DNA of 64,000 nucleotides from Planctomycetaceae bacterium (GTDB lineage: Bacteria; Planctomycetota; Planctomycetia; Pirellulales; Pirellulaceae). How positions within the stretch are numbered: position 1 is the first letter of the stretch; each line of letters begins with the position of its first letter. This document shows positions 18,384 to 27,620 of this stretch, piece after piece. Under the pieces are notes generated by a model. The model did no database searches. It worked only from the letters and a program-made list of their open reading frames with translations, and was not told where the DNA came from. Both the position numbers and the translations under genes were made by a program. The stretch covers positions 1-64,000 of the forward strand of contig JAIYDN010000100.1 of the NCBI GenBank assembly GCA_027487485.1. The letters are read 5' to 3'.

Positions 18384-19271
18384 ATGCTATCCCTGTCGAT
18401 GCTTGGAAACTTGGTGAGTGTTGATACCTCGGATGGCATCAAGCTCCATGGATTCTTGGCTAGGGCCCAAAGTGCGAATACCCAAACTTCAGGACGGGTT
18501 TGGATCATCGTGCATGGCGTCAACGGGAACTACTACAGCTCATCGTTGCTCGCCGAGATCGCGGAGGCTTTGCATCGTCTGGGACAAAGCATCCTATTGA
18601 TCAACACGCGAGGGCATGACATGGTCAGCTTCAATACGGGGGCTAATCCCTGTCGAGTTGGCTCCCAGATCGAAACCCTTCAGTCCAGTTCGCTCGACTT
18701 TCAAGCCTGGTACGATTTTTGTTTGGAGCAAGGGTTACCGCATGTTTCTGTCGTTGGGCATAGCTTAGGAGCATTGAAGGCCTGTCTTTGGGCCACATCT
18801 CGACCTGGCACAATCGATCGGCTCGCATTGGTGTCTCCGCCCAGGCTTAACACGAACTTGCTACTTGCAGACCCTGTGCGAGGCCAAGTGTTTCGCGAGC
18901 ATCTTCAAGATGCAGTCGAGCTATGTGCCTCCGGATCGCCCGACCGAGTCATGAAAGTGCGGTTTCCATTGCCGATGTGGATCTGTGCCTCGACTTATGT
19001 CGACAAGTATGGCAGTGGAGATGCCTATGACTACTTGCAGCTGTTGCAAAGGATTGACGTACCTTGTTTGTGGACATTCGGCGAGCAGGAGACTCGGCGG
19101 GGGACTTCCAACTTTAAAGACGCCGATGTTGTACTGCAACAATCGATCTCGGATTACGGAAAGATCGCGAATCAATCGGTCGTTGTCATTGAAAATGCGG
19201 ATCATTCTTATCGTGAATCACGCCCAAGGCTGGTTCAAACCTTGCTCAGCTGGATAGACAGCAACAGTTAA
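18384..19271 (+). CDS. Alpha/beta hydrolase
   Basis: 295 residues. WIIVHGVNGNYYSS forms the oxyanion region, VSVVGHSLGALKA carries the nucleophile elbow (GHSLG), and ENADHSY near the C-terminus supplies the His; an acid is likely in the WTFGEQE region. The domain is a serine hydrolase of unknown substrate, cytosolic as no signal peptide is seen. It starts 70 bp after lipA on the same strand. An internal ATG at 18399 is an alternative start. Confidence 0.88.
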   Translation: MLSLSMLGNLVSVDTSDGIKLHGFLARAQSANTQTSGRVWIIVHGVNGNYYSSSLLAEIAEALHRLGQSILLINTRGHDMVSFNTGANPCRVGSQIETLQSSSLDFQAWYDFCLEQGLPHVSVVGHSLGALKACLWATSRPGTIDRLALVSPPRLNTNLLLADPVRGQVFREHLQDAVELCASGSPDRVMKVRFPLPMWICASTYVDKYGSGDAYDYLQLLQRIDVPCLWTFGEQETRRGTSNFKDADVVLQQSISDYGKIANQSVVVIENADHSYRESRPRLVQTLLSWIDSNS

Positions 19272-19471
19272 GGTTTTGGTTGCAGGTTGCCTCTTTGTTT
19301 TAGCTTGCCCAGCTTCACCTTGGTTTGTTTTGCCGTTGCCCCAGCATGAAATGGCAACACGCGTCACTTGCTTCTTGATCGAAGCGATCTTGGCAAAAAT
19401 TCCAAGATTTGCTAAAGCCATATCTACGGATTTGCTTTCCATCGTTTCACAAGAACTAGTACGGGCATTGC

Positions 19472-19477
19472 AGGAGG
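19472..19477 (+). promoter_or_regulatory. Shine-Dalgarno deciding the flgC start
   Basis: AGGAGG lies eight bases before the ATG at 19486. It selects this start over the open frame running back to 19276 and agrees with the conserved FlgC N-terminus. Confidence 0.85.
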
Positions 19478-19485
19478 CAACACAC

Positions 19486-19905
19486 ATGATTTCTCCCTTG
19501 GATATCAGTACCAGTGCATTGGTCGCACAACGCGTTCGTTTGAATACGATCTCGGGAAACATAGCGAACATGTCCACGCTCAAGAATGAGGATGGCGAAA
19601 ACAAGCCCTACCAACCTCGTTTTGTCGTTTTTCAAACGGACGAGGCCAAAGCCGAAGGGGGAGCTGCTGGGGTGAAGGTCTCCTCGGTCGAAATCGATGA
19701 GTCGGAACCTCTTTATCGCTTTCAGCCTGACCATCCGCTGGCTGCGACCGAAGGGAAATGGAAGGGATACGTGGCCTATCCCAAGATCGACATGAACGAA
19801 CAATTTGTAGATGCCTTGGAAGCCTCACGCGCCTATGAAGCCAACGTTGGGGTCATGGAAGTGACCAAGGGAATGTCCCGTCAGACGCTAAGCATTTTGG
19901 CCTAA
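19486..19905 (+). CDS. flgC: Flagellar basal-body rod protein FlgC
   Basis: 139 residues. MISPLDISTSALVAQRVRLN followed by TISGNIANMST is the typical rod N-terminus with the ANxxT motif, and the C-terminal helix (FVDALEASRAYEANVGVMEV then TKGMSRQTLSIL) is the matching half of the rod coiled coil. FlgC forms part of the proximal rod crossing the periplasm. Normally flgB lies immediately upstream, but here the neighbour is a hydrolase and 19272-19485 encodes nothing FlgB-like. fliE follows after 65 bp. Confidence 0.95.
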   Translation: MISPLDISTSALVAQRVRLNTISGNIANMSTLKNEDGENKPYQPRFVVFQTDEAKAEGGAAGVKVSSVEIDESEPLYRFQPDHPLAATEGKWKGYVAYPKIDMNEQFVDALEASRAYEANVGVMEVTKGMSRQTLSILA

Positions 19906-19970
19906 TCGCGGGATGAATGTCCACTTCCTGTTCGCAGCCTTTTCGCACCCTCTGACGAAAAACCATTGCA

Positions 19971-20294
19971 ATGCAAATCCAAACCGATTCACCACTCAAT
20001 CAGCACATCGAAAAGCTGACCAAATTGTTGAATCGAGTTGGCGAACGATCCGACCCGAGCGTGAAATCGGAGAGCAGTCCTTTTTCGGACATGCTGGTCG
20101 GTGGATTGCAACGCGTGAACGACATGCAAAACTCGGCCGAGTCGCAAATGGAACAGCTGATCACAGGCGGAGACGTCAATCAAGCCGAAGTATTCACGAG
20201 CGTTCAAAAGGCGGACATGTCATTTCGAATGCTTGTCCAGATCCGAAACAAATTGATGCAGGCGTACGAGGAAATCAATTCCATCCGCGTCTAA
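19971..20294 (+). CDS. fliE: Flagellar hook-basal body complex protein FliE
   Basis: 107 residues. The C-terminal half (DVNQAEVFTSVQKADMSFRM then LVQIRNKLMQAYEEINSIRV) is the FliE signature; the N-terminal half (FSDMLVGGLQRVNDMQNSAE) is also typical. FliE joins the MS ring to the rod. Located between flgC and fliF as in many flagellar operons. Confidence 0.95.
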   Translation: MQIQTDSPLNQHIEKLTKLLNRVGERSDPSVKSESSPFSDMLVGGLQRVNDMQNSAESQMEQLITGGDVNQAEVFTSVQKADMSFRMLVQIRNKLMQAYEEINSIRV

Positions 20295-20308
20295 TCACCT
20301 ACCCGATT

Positions 20309-20323
20309 AAGGGGCAGCCCCTT
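20309..20323 (+). promoter_or_regulatory. Short hairpin between fliE and fliF
   Basis: AAGGGG (20309-20314) pairs with CCCCTT (20318-20323) across three bases. No T-run follows, so it is unlikely to terminate; it could stabilise or process the mRNA. Confidence 0.35.
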
Positions 20324-20354
20324 TCGGATTAGTCCAGGAACTAACGAGTAAGCT

Positions 20355-22070
20355 ATGAATTCGATCAATCAAATGTTGCAGCAAATACAATCGCTGCTTG
20401 CTGGCATGACCCCTCAGTCCCGACTGATGGCCATCTTGTTAACAGCGGGCGTGGTCGTAAGCTCGCTCTTTCTGGTGCAAGGGGCAACCACCGGTAATGG
20501 TACGATGGTCTATCTCTTCGATGGTCGATCCTTGAGCGAAGCGGATTTGGATAAGATCGAGTTCGCATTAAGCAAAGCCGCGCTGCGAAAATACGAACGC
20601 AATGGAAACCGAATCCAAGTTCCAGTTGCCTCGAAGGATCTTTATTATAAGGCCATTGACGAAGGAAAAGCCGTCCCCGAAGGTATGGGTGGAGCGATCG
20701 ATGCAGCCATCAACAATCCTGGTTTCTTGGAGTCAACCAAAACGACGGAAGCAAAACACGTCGCGGGCAGACTGAAAGACCTTGGAAACAATATCAAGCA
20801 GATCAGCAATCTTATTTATGACGCTCATGTTACCTACGACGAAAAGCGAGAAGGCTTTTCTTCCAAAAAAAGCCAAACGGCAACGGTAGCCATCAAGACT
20901 GTTGGTGGAAAGCGATTGGCGATGTCACAGCAGCACGCCATCATTCAATATGTCGCCAAAGCATTCGCTGGACTTAAAGAAAGCGATGTTGCGTTGTTGG
21001 ATTTGACCGAATCCCACACCACCATGATTTCGAATGATCCAAGTTCTATCGCTCAGGCGCGGTATTACCAAGTGAAACGAGAGCAAGAGGAACTGTTCCG
21101 CGATCGAGCTGAACGGTTGCTAATGGACTATGGTGATGTTCGGGTGGATGTGAATGTGGAAATCGATCCGACGTTGAATGAAGAGACCGACACACTTTCC
21201 TACGGTGACAAACCAACCACCATCCAATCCACCACTTCCAAAAAGGATGCAACCAATCAGAAGCAAACGGCAGGGGGAAGACCCGGCACCGAGCCCAATG
21301 CACTAGCTAATAAGGGCGCTTCGCTAAACAACCCAGGCACTCCGGATCAAAGCAGTATCACGAAAGAGCTTGTTGAGAACGACAAGCGAGTTACCGGAAA
21401 CACATTAACACGAACCGAAAAGGCAGGGCTGCAAACTCTGCGAGCCGCTTTCACCGTTTCCGTGCCGTTTTCCTACTACCAAAAAGCAGCGACCGTTAAA
21501 TGGCTAGCTCTTAACCCAGGGAAACTTGCAAGTGATGCCCCTCCATTTACAGAGGCAGAGCTGGCTCGAATCAAAAAGGAAACCGAAACCAATATTCAAT
21601 TAACGTTGACGCCGATTCTACCCAAAGGTGCAGCCGGGGAAGATAAGCTTCCCAAGGTAAACGTTACCGATTACTTGGACATGCCTGTACCGAGCCCGCC
21701 ACTTCCGTCCACCTCCGCGCTGGCCTTGGCATGGCTTTCTGAATCATGGCAAACGTTAGCACTATTCGGAATGGTTGGTGTCGCGCTGATGTCACTGCGA
21801 TCGTTTGCAAGAACCGCACCCTCTTCGAATGACTCCGCTTTCGAACGAGGCTTCGACTTGCCGCTCGACGATGCCGGCGATATCGACTTAAGCTCGCTAA
21901 CCGATGAAGAGAGCGATTTGTTTGTCGACCCGCCCAACAGCGAAGATCCCCCTAAGCCGCGATTGAGAACGACCGGTGGCGACGTCAAAACAGATCTCAC
22001 CTCGATGGTCCGCGAAAATCCCGATGCGGCCGCAACGCTGCTTCGAAACTGGATTTCCGGCTCCAACTAA
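20355..22070 (+). CDS. fliF: Flagellar MS-ring protein FliF
   Basis: 571 residues. An N-terminal TM (~24-43) is followed by the YscJ/FliF ring-building motif region (~48-230, with TVAIKTVGGKRLAMSQQHAI and YVAKAFAGLKESDV). A low-complexity Lys/Thr/Pro-rich middle (~290-350) and a second TM (~455-478) follow. The acidic cytoplasmic tail ends in VRENPDAAATLLRNWISG, matching the FliG-binding C-terminus. FliF forms the MS ring and export-apparatus housing in the inner membrane. fliG, which normally follows, is absent here. Confidence 0.95.
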   Translation: MNSINQMLQQIQSLLAGMTPQSRLMAILLTAGVVVSSLFLVQGATTGNGTMVYLFDGRSLSEADLDKIEFALSKAALRKYERNGNRIQVPVASKDLYYKAIDEGKAVPEGMGGAIDAAINNPGFLESTKTTEAKHVAGRLKDLGNNIKQISNLIYDAHVTYDEKREGFSSKKSQTATVAIKTVGGKRLAMSQQHAIIQYVAKAFAGLKESDVALLDLTESHTTMISNDPSSIAQARYYQVKREQEELFRDRAERLLMDYGDVRVDVNVEIDPTLNEETDTLSYGDKPTTIQSTTSKKDATNQKQTAGGRPGTEPNALANKGASLNNPGTPDQSSITKELVENDKRVTGNTLTRTEKAGLQTLRAAFTVSVPFSYYQKAATVKWLALNPGKLASDAPPFTEAELARIKKETETNIQLTLTPILPKGAAGEDKLPKVNVTDYLDMPVPSPPLPSTSALALAWLSESWQTLALFGMVGVALMSLRSFARTAPSSNDSAFERGFDLPLDDAGDIDLSSLTDEESDLFVDPPNSEDPPKPRLRTTGGDVKTDLTSMVRENPDAAATLLRNWISGSN

Positions 22071-22224
22071 CGCTATCATTGACTGATCCTTTGTGAAATT
22101 GGTGATAAAGCGGATCTTGTAGCGATTATCTGAGCTTTGCCAGCCGATAAATTCTGCCAGGGGCTTTTCATGTCGGAATCATAGCAATCGTAAGCTCCTT
22201 ATCAGCGTTTCAAGGAGCTGTTGC

Positions 22225-24033
22225 ATGGCCAACGATTCGATCACTAATCGCCTTTCCAATGAGACCATTTCGACTCTTCGCAAGAATCGCTTCGAAACGA
22301 AAGATCTGTCCCAAGTTTCCTTCTTTGACCAGCTTCTCGACGCGAGCAATTTTCGCTCGGAGTTTGAGATAGAAGCTCCAAGCAACCTTGCTCCAAGTCG
22401 CTCCTCGAGTGACAAGTCAGACACTATCCGCGATAAGCAGGGAGAGGTGGAAGAAACGGAGGATTCAGCTCCAAGTGATGAGCCATCCGACGAACCCATT
22501 TCGTATGCATTGGTTTTGCCAACACCTGTTTCAGCTCCGATTGATAATGCGACGGATCGATCAGCGGAATCCAATTTAATCAGTTCCGACGAAACAGCAC
22601 CTGCTGAAGAACTCGGTGAAGTTCTCCAGCCAGTTGCACGGTCCAACTCCGATGTTGCAGAGCCACTTACAAAGGTGGCCAACAATGGAATTTCAAATGA
22701 ACAAGTCAATTCTCAAAGTACTCAGGCTGAATCGATACAAGATCCAATTGTTTCGACGGTGCCTCAACAACAGTCAACGTCCGTAGAGACTGCCTCGGAG
22801 ACCGAACCGCTTGAAGATCCTGACAAACTGGAAACCGCAAATCAGTTTCCATTAGAGGGAGTAGCGAACGCTGGCCAAGAATCGTCGCGAGAGCGGAAAG
22901 ACACGGCTGGCAAACCCACCGTGGACAACTCACTTTCGGAAGATACCAATCCAGCGGGGCCGGTAGAGATTCAGGCATCTGGATCTGAACCGGTTCAAGA
23001 ACGAGTGCGTGCAGCGCCGGAAACGGAGCAAAAGGATCAGGACTTGGTTTCGCAAGACCAGCCTAATCGAAGTCGACGGGCAGAAAGACTGGCTGACCGT
23101 GCCGAACGTCGCAGCAGAGACTCGGAACGCGATGGCGACAAGAATAATGGCTCAGGCAAATCCGAGAGCTCACAAGCTTCGTTCGCCAACAACCTCGTTA
23201 ACCCGGAAGATCGAGTTTCATTGACCCAGGATTCCACTTCTGGTCCGAGACCGGTTGATTCTGGACTCAATACTTTGGCAGCTGGATCGTTTGCTTCCAA
23301 CGCAAATAGCACGAATTCGTATTCGATCACTCCGTCTGCCTCGGCAGCGGCAATAACGGGTTCACTTGTTTCCGATGGATCCCGACCCGTCTCGGGGGCT
23401 GCGTCCGCAGGTTCGTCGTCGGCAAGCTCGGCTATCGCTGGTGTCTCCTCGAAATCGGATTCGCAATCGTCAACCAACACAACGATCACCGGTTCCGGGA
23501 GTAGCAATCCATCGCAAGCGAGTGGATCTCGAGGTGAAACGGTCCGAGGAGCTACCGGCAGTACTATTTCTCCGTACCAAGAAACCAAACTGGTTCAAAG
23601 AGTTTTACGCGGGCTTGAGCAACTTGGGGATGGGGGAGGGCAAGTTCGATTGCGTTTGCATCCACCCGAGCTTGGAACCCTGCAATTGACTTTGCGCATG
23701 GAGGGTGGCCAAATGCAAGCACGCATGGAAGTTGAAAACTCATTGGCAAAAGATGCTTTGCTGAACAACGTCCAAACGTTGAAAGACCGACTTTCTGAGC
23801 AAGGGATGCAGATTGAATCGTTTGAAGTATCGGTAGGTACGGATTCAGCAAACTCCAATGGTGCCAATGCAGATCGACAAGGTGGATTTAGTTCCGATTC
23901 CCGTTGGAACAATGCCCAAAGTCGATTTGCACAAATGAATAACAATCGACTATCATCTGACGATTCACGGATTGAGAAATCTCCACAGCAACCTTGGACC
24001 CGTAATCACGGATCACTTGATTTAACCGTATGA
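22225..24033 (+). CDS. fliK: Flagellar hook-length control protein FliK
   Basis: 602 residues. Residues 1-430 are acidic, Ser/Thr/Glu-rich and disordered-looking, as in FliK rulers. The C-terminal domain (~450-560) contains QVRLRLHPPELGTLQLTLRM and LKDRLSEQGMQIESFEV, the Flg_hook/FliK C-terminal signature (LxPxxLGxvxv). FliK measures the hook and switches export specificity. A good AAGGAG lies at 22212-22217 before the ATG. Its stop overlaps the ATG of the aminotransferase gene (ATGA at 24030-24033), so a non-flagellar gene is translationally coupled to it. Confidence 0.9.
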   Translation: MANDSITNRLSNETISTLRKNRFETKDLSQVSFFDQLLDASNFRSEFEIEAPSNLAPSRSSSDKSDTIRDKQGEVEETEDSAPSDEPSDEPISYALVLPTPVSAPIDNATDRSAESNLISSDETAPAEELGEVLQPVARSNSDVAEPLTKVANNGISNEQVNSQSTQAESIQDPIVSTVPQQQSTSVETASETEPLEDPDKLETANQFPLEGVANAGQESSRERKDTAGKPTVDNSLSEDTNPAGPVEIQASGSEPVQERVRAAPETEQKDQDLVSQDQPNRSRRAERLADRAERRSRDSERDGDKNNGSGKSESSQASFANNLVNPEDRVSLTQDSTSGPRPVDSGLNTLAAGSFASNANSTNSYSITPSASAAAITGSLVSDGSRPVSGAASAGSSSASSAIAGVSSKSDSQSSTNTTITGSGSSNPSQASGSRGETVRGATGSTISPYQETKLVQRVLRGLEQLGDGGGQVRLRLHPPELGTLQLTLRMEGGQMQARMEVENSLAKDALLNNVQTLKDRLSEQGMQIESFEVSVGTDSANSNGANADRQGGFSSDSRWNNAQSRFAQMNNNRLSSDDSRIEKSPQQPWTRNHGSLDLTV

Positions 24034-25199
24034 CCCATCCAACCGCCCTAGAAGTTCGTGAAGCTTTGCTCATGCTCGCGAACTCGGGCGCTTGGCGTAC
24101 CTACGATGGCCCTCATTTGGAAGCGCTTCGGCAGTGCCTTCGATTGCAGTTCCAACGCCAGCATGTCAGGCTGTGCAGTTCGGGAACATTTGGGGTGGAG
24201 CTGGCGATCCGATCGTTGAAGCTTCCGGCTCAGTCCGAAGTGCTTCTTGCCGGTTACGACTATCCCGGAAATTTTCGATCCATTGAAGACGCGGGAGCGA
24301 GCGTTGCCTTGGCCGATTTGGACGAAAAGGGCTGGACACTTACTCCGGAGAGTCTGGATCGCGTTTTGGGACCTAATACGCGTGCTGTCGTGGTCTCGCA
24401 CTTGCACGGCCAGCTTGCAGATATGGAAGCCATTTGCAAATGGGCAAAAGAACGCAATGTGTTTGTTATTGAAGACGCCTGCCAAGAACCTGGGGCAACC
24501 TTCGGTCCGACCGATCATCGAAAACCTGTTGGAAGTTTCGGCGACGTATCGGTGTTGAGTTTCGGTGGTAGCAAACCGCTTTCCGCCGGACGGGGTGGAG
24601 CTGTCCTGACCAACGACGCTCAGTTGGCTCAACGCATGACGGTTTTCTGCGAACGGGGCAATGACGCTTACGCTCTGTCGGAACTTCAAGCGGCAGTTCT
24701 GGTACCACAATTGAATCATCTCCTCGAAGATTCATCGGCTCGACGAGCGTCCGCGATAAAACTTCTAAAGCAATTGGAATCGATCCCTTGGTTGAAGCAT
24801 CCTCACAGTTATCTTGCTTCGGACCACATCCATGAAAGCGCTGCGAGCTACTACAAACTGGGGTTGCAAATCGATTCCTCGTGCTTGCAGGGGGCTGAGC
24901 GAATCCCGTTTGCAAGTCCTTTTCCAGAAACCGATCAGGAACGCTGCTTGATATTCCGTGACTTTTTATTGAAGCAGTTTTCTGAGCTGGGATTGAAGGT
25001 TGGTGCTGGGTTTCGCGGGTTTCTTGGTCGTTCGAAGAATCGTTGCCGCCAGCCCCAAAATATGCCATTCAGTTTGCATGCTGCTCAATCAACCATCGTG
25101 ATAGACCATTCCCATCTGTTGTGTCCAGAAAAAGGCAGCAGTTCCATACAGAGCATCCTGGACGCATTTGAAACAATAAACAAAATGATGAACCTATGA
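24030..25199 (+). CDS. DegT/DnrJ/EryC1/StrS family PLP-dependent aminotransferase
   Basis: 389 residues. VRLCSSGTFGVELAIRSLKL is the cofactor phosphate region, VVVSHLHGQLADME and VIEDACQEPGATF carry the Asp/Gln contacts, and SFGGSKPLSAGRGGAVLT supplies the PLP lysine, Lys182. ALSELQAAVLVPQL is the conserved downstream block. The family aminates keto-sugars for cell-surface glycans or modified sugars. It overlaps fliK upstream and surE downstream by four bases each, so all three are co-translated. A link to flagellin or surface glycosylation is possible but unproven. Confidence 0.92.
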   Translation: MTHPTALEVREALLMLANSGAWRTYDGPHLEALRQCLRLQFQRQHVRLCSSGTFGVELAIRSLKLPAQSEVLLAGYDYPGNFRSIEDAGASVALADLDEKGWTLTPESLDRVLGPNTRAVVVSHLHGQLADMEAICKWAKERNVFVIEDACQEPGATFGPTDHRKPVGSFGDVSVLSFGGSKPLSAGRGGAVLTNDAQLAQRMTVFCERGNDAYALSELQAAVLVPQLNHLLEDSSARRASAIKLLKQLESIPWLKHPHSYLASDHIHESAASYYKLGLQIDSSCLQGAERIPFASPFPETDQERCLIFRDFLLKQFSELGLKVGAGFRGFLGRSKNRCRQPQNMPFSLHAAQSTIVIDHSHLLCPEKGSSSIQSILDAFETINKMMNL

Positions 25200-25930
25200 A
25201 GGTACTGCTTACTAACGACGATGGATTTGACGCAGAGGGAATGCAGCGATTCTATGACGAGCTTTCGAAACGCCATGACTGCTTTATCGTAGCTCCGGAC
25301 CAAGGACGCAGTTGCTGTGGACACGCGGTGACCACCGGATCGGAGTTGGAGGTCATCCAGCAGCGCGATCGCGCTTGGACAGTCTCAGGAACACCTGCCG
25401 ACTGCGTCCGCATCGGCTTGCTTTGGCTTCAGCTGCAACCAGACTTGATCGTTTCGGGGGTCAATCAAGGAGGAAACTTGGGGCTTGATATCGTTTACAG
25501 CGGGACGGTAGCGGCCGCTCGAGAAGCTTGCTCGCTCGGATTTCCAGCGGTGGCTATTTCGCAATACATGCGCCGTGATGTCCCGCGCGACTGGAGCGCC
25601 ACGGGCCGTCGGGCTGTGTTTGTCCTGGAGAAGCTATTGGAACGCTCTGACTTTGCACCAGGTTTTTGGAATGTGAACTTGCCGGTTTTGATGCCCGAGC
25701 AGCATGAACTGGCGTTTCCAATTACCGAGTGCCAGCCCGAGAAACAACCACTTGCTTTCGACTTCGAGTTGCATGCCGGAGATACAATCGCGGGGAATGG
25801 AACCAGTCACGTCGTTTACAAAAGCAATTACCAGATGCGGCCACGCCAGAAAGGATCGGACGTCGACCTTTGCTTTGAAGGGCATGCAACTTGTTCGCGA
25901 CTTAGGATCGGCGCCTTTCTTGAAATGTGA
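25196..25930 (+). CDS. surE: 5'/3'-nucleotidase SurE
   Basis: 244 residues. MKVLLTNDDGFDAEGM carries the metal-binding Asp8-Asp9, and LIVSGVNQGGNLGLDIVYSG with TVAAAREA is the SurE active-site block; WTVSGTPADCVRIGL is also typical. It hydrolyses nucleoside monophosphates in a divalent-metal-dependent way; a survival role is known in other bacteria. The region equivalent to RSAxSHAIT reads RSCCGHAVT. The ATG overlaps the aminotransferase stop (ATGA). The gene is convergent with the ceramidase-like gene 35 bp away. Confidence 0.93.
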   Translation: MKVLLTNDDGFDAEGMQRFYDELSKRHDCFIVAPDQGRSCCGHAVTTGSELEVIQQRDRAWTVSGTPADCVRIGLLWLQLQPDLIVSGVNQGGNLGLDIVYSGTVAAAREACSLGFPAVAISQYMRRDVPRDWSATGRRAVFVLEKLLERSDFAPGFWNVNLPVLMPEQHELAFPITECQPEKQPLAFDFELHAGDTIAGNGTSHVVYKSNYQMRPRQKGSDVDLCFEGHATCSRLRIGAFLEM

Positions 25931-25965
25931 GAACTGTTTGCCAAGTAAATGGAAACAAGAAGTCG

Positions 25966-27435
25966 TTATTCCTTCAGTTCACTTGCGCATTCCCGCAGCA
26001 GACTAATCGCGGACTCTACCAGCATTTCTCCCGAGCCTGGCATCACATTAGAATTGGTCACTTCGTAGCTTCCGCCAGCGTACGCGGCACGATGCGGAAC
26101 ATAGATGGTCTCGACCGAATTGCTCAATTCGATCACAAAGGTTGAACGAAATGGAGACGCTTGTTTGATCGCCAGTCCAAGCTCGACAAAAACTTCGCCT
26201 GGCAGGCAGACGATGGCAACGTCGCGTCCAAGGGTCATGACCGTGATATCGACCGGAATCGAATCGCCAACGCCAGCAAGGGAGCGACTTAACCCCCACG
26301 TGACATGATCCCTTGTATTTGCAAATGGTTTGCTTCGCAGCATTTGGTCGAGAATCATTTTCTTGTAGGCGGTCACATGGTCAAGAAAATCGACCTTCTC
26401 TTTCGCTCTGGCTAGTTTCAAAATCGAAATCGAACGCTCGACTTCCTCTTGCGTTGCTCCTTGCAATGGCAATTGCACCGTTCGCGATTTCACCGAAAGT
26501 TGGTTCGATGCCAGTGGCTGTAATGAGCCCAGTTGCTTCTGGATGGTCTCTCCCAAAGCTGTTCCAATTTTGGATGTTTTGTTGATCTCCTTGGAGTTTG
26601 GATTCGAATGATTGATATCGCCGCAACAGCCGGTACCAAAAATCGAAATGAAGTTCTCGCCCACTTCTTTTTGAAGCGTCTTTTCAATGACGTGTGGATA
26701 GTCGGCACTCCAGTTCATGCCGCCAACGGTATCGAGATGCAAAGCAAAATTGCTCAGCAAGCCTATCGGTTTATGATTCGAGTCGCTGATAGACATCAGT
26801 TGAATCTCGGGATCGATGGGGCCTGCGGCGCGAACTACATCAGGGTTGGTGAAGTTCATCCAAGTTTTCACGCTTCCGTCTCGCATGACAAATCTGCGGT
26901 TGAACGAAACAGGAAGCTCCTGACGAGCTGTCCCCCATTGAAGTTGAGCGTCGCTGGCCGTTGAATGAGCTTGGACGATTGCAGTGACGATTCCATCGAT
27001 TAACTTGTCAATGTACTCGGCTCGTATCGGTTCCTGTTTCTCGTTTCCAAGTCGAAGAAACAATTCTTTCATGTAATCCGGAGCGGTATGAGAATGAGTC
27101 GCAGCCAGGGCGATGCATTCAGCTGGTATGCCAGTTTTCTCCGAGGCACGTTTTCGAACTTCGCGAGTCAAGTCGGTAGCGATTCCGATCAGGTCGCACA
27201 CAACCAAAGCCCCGGCAGTATCCCCGCTTCGAAACACAATCGCTTTGGCTTGGAGCGGGTCTAAAGTTCCTTCGGCTAATCGCTCGTGATAGTAACCCGC
27301 CATGGGGAAGCCTCTTGGAGGCGTGATGTCGACTTCAGAAATGCCGGTCAGCAGTTTGGATGTTTGGGCAAGACACACGTCCGCGGTGAAGCAAACGGCT
27401 AAACACAACGTCAAGGCTATTCTGTAAATGCACAT
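25966..27435 (-). CDS. Neutral/alkaline ceramidase-like secreted protein
   Basis: 489 residues from the ATG at 27435, where a signal peptide begins (MCIYRIALTLCLAVCFTADV, then CLAQ); the longer frame to 27600 has no matching character and crosses the terminator stem. The start of the mature domain (TGISEVDITPPRGFPMAGYY) and IALAATHSHTAPDYMKELF, with the metal-binding HSHT, match the neutral ceramidase N-terminal family. GTGCCGDINHSNP is the equivalent of the nucleophile region. The family hydrolyses N-acyl amide bonds, but most planctomycete members are uncharacterised. The C-terminal Ig-like domain seen in true ceramidases is short or absent. Confidence 0.85.
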   Translation of the reverse strand: MCIYRIALTLCLAVCFTADVCLAQTSKLLTGISEVDITPPRGFPMAGYYHERLAEGTLDPLQAKAIVFRSGDTAGALVVCDLIGIATDLTREVRKRASEKTGIPAECIALAATHSHTAPDYMKELFLRLGNEKQEPIRAEYIDKLIDGIVTAIVQAHSTASDAQLQWGTARQELPVSFNRRFVMRDGSVKTWMNFTNPDVVRAAGPIDPEIQLMSISDSNHKPIGLLSNFALHLDTVGGMNWSADYPHVIEKTLQKEVGENFISIFGTGCCGDINHSNPNSKEINKTSKIGTALGETIQKQLGSLQPLASNQLSVKSRTVQLPLQGATQEEVERSISILKLARAKEKVDFLDHVTAYKKMILDQMLRSKPFANTRDHVTWGLSRSLAGVGDSIPVDITVMTLGRDVAIVCLPGEVFVELGLAIKQASPFRSTFVIELSNSVETIYVPHRAAYAGGSYEVTNSNVMPGSGEMLVESAISLLRECASELKE

Positions 27436-27555
27436 CGATGGAATCCACAAGGTTTTAAGGTAGGTCCAATGAAAGATTGGCGTTGCAAAGTTTGCACGAT
27501 TGCGTGAGTGGCCGCAGGAGCGGCCGAAGTAAGTATAAGGGAAAACGGACCATGT

Positions 27556-27591
27556 AAAAACGAAAACAGCTCGCGAAAATGCGAGCTGTTT
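27556..27591 (-). terminator. Intrinsic terminator of the HlyD/M50/DUF3467 operon
   Basis: AAACAGCTCGC (27564-27574) and GCGAGCTGTTT (27581-27591) form a perfect 11-bp stem with a six-base loop. On the minus strand the stem is followed by a T-rich tail (TTTTCGTTTTT pattern, 27566-27556). It lies 30 bp beyond the stop of the DUF3467 gene. Confidence 0.9.
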
Positions 27592-27620
27592 CAATCTCAT
27601 TGGAGAGCGCTACGGATCAA

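Noticed and set aside
19272-19485. Possible sigma-54 (-24/-12) promoter before flgC
   Set aside because: TTGG...TTGC pairs are present but at 8 or 17 bp spacing instead of the required 10.
27436-27600. N-terminal extension of the ceramidase-like gene
   Set aside because: It would cross the operon terminator stem, and the signal peptide begins at 27435.
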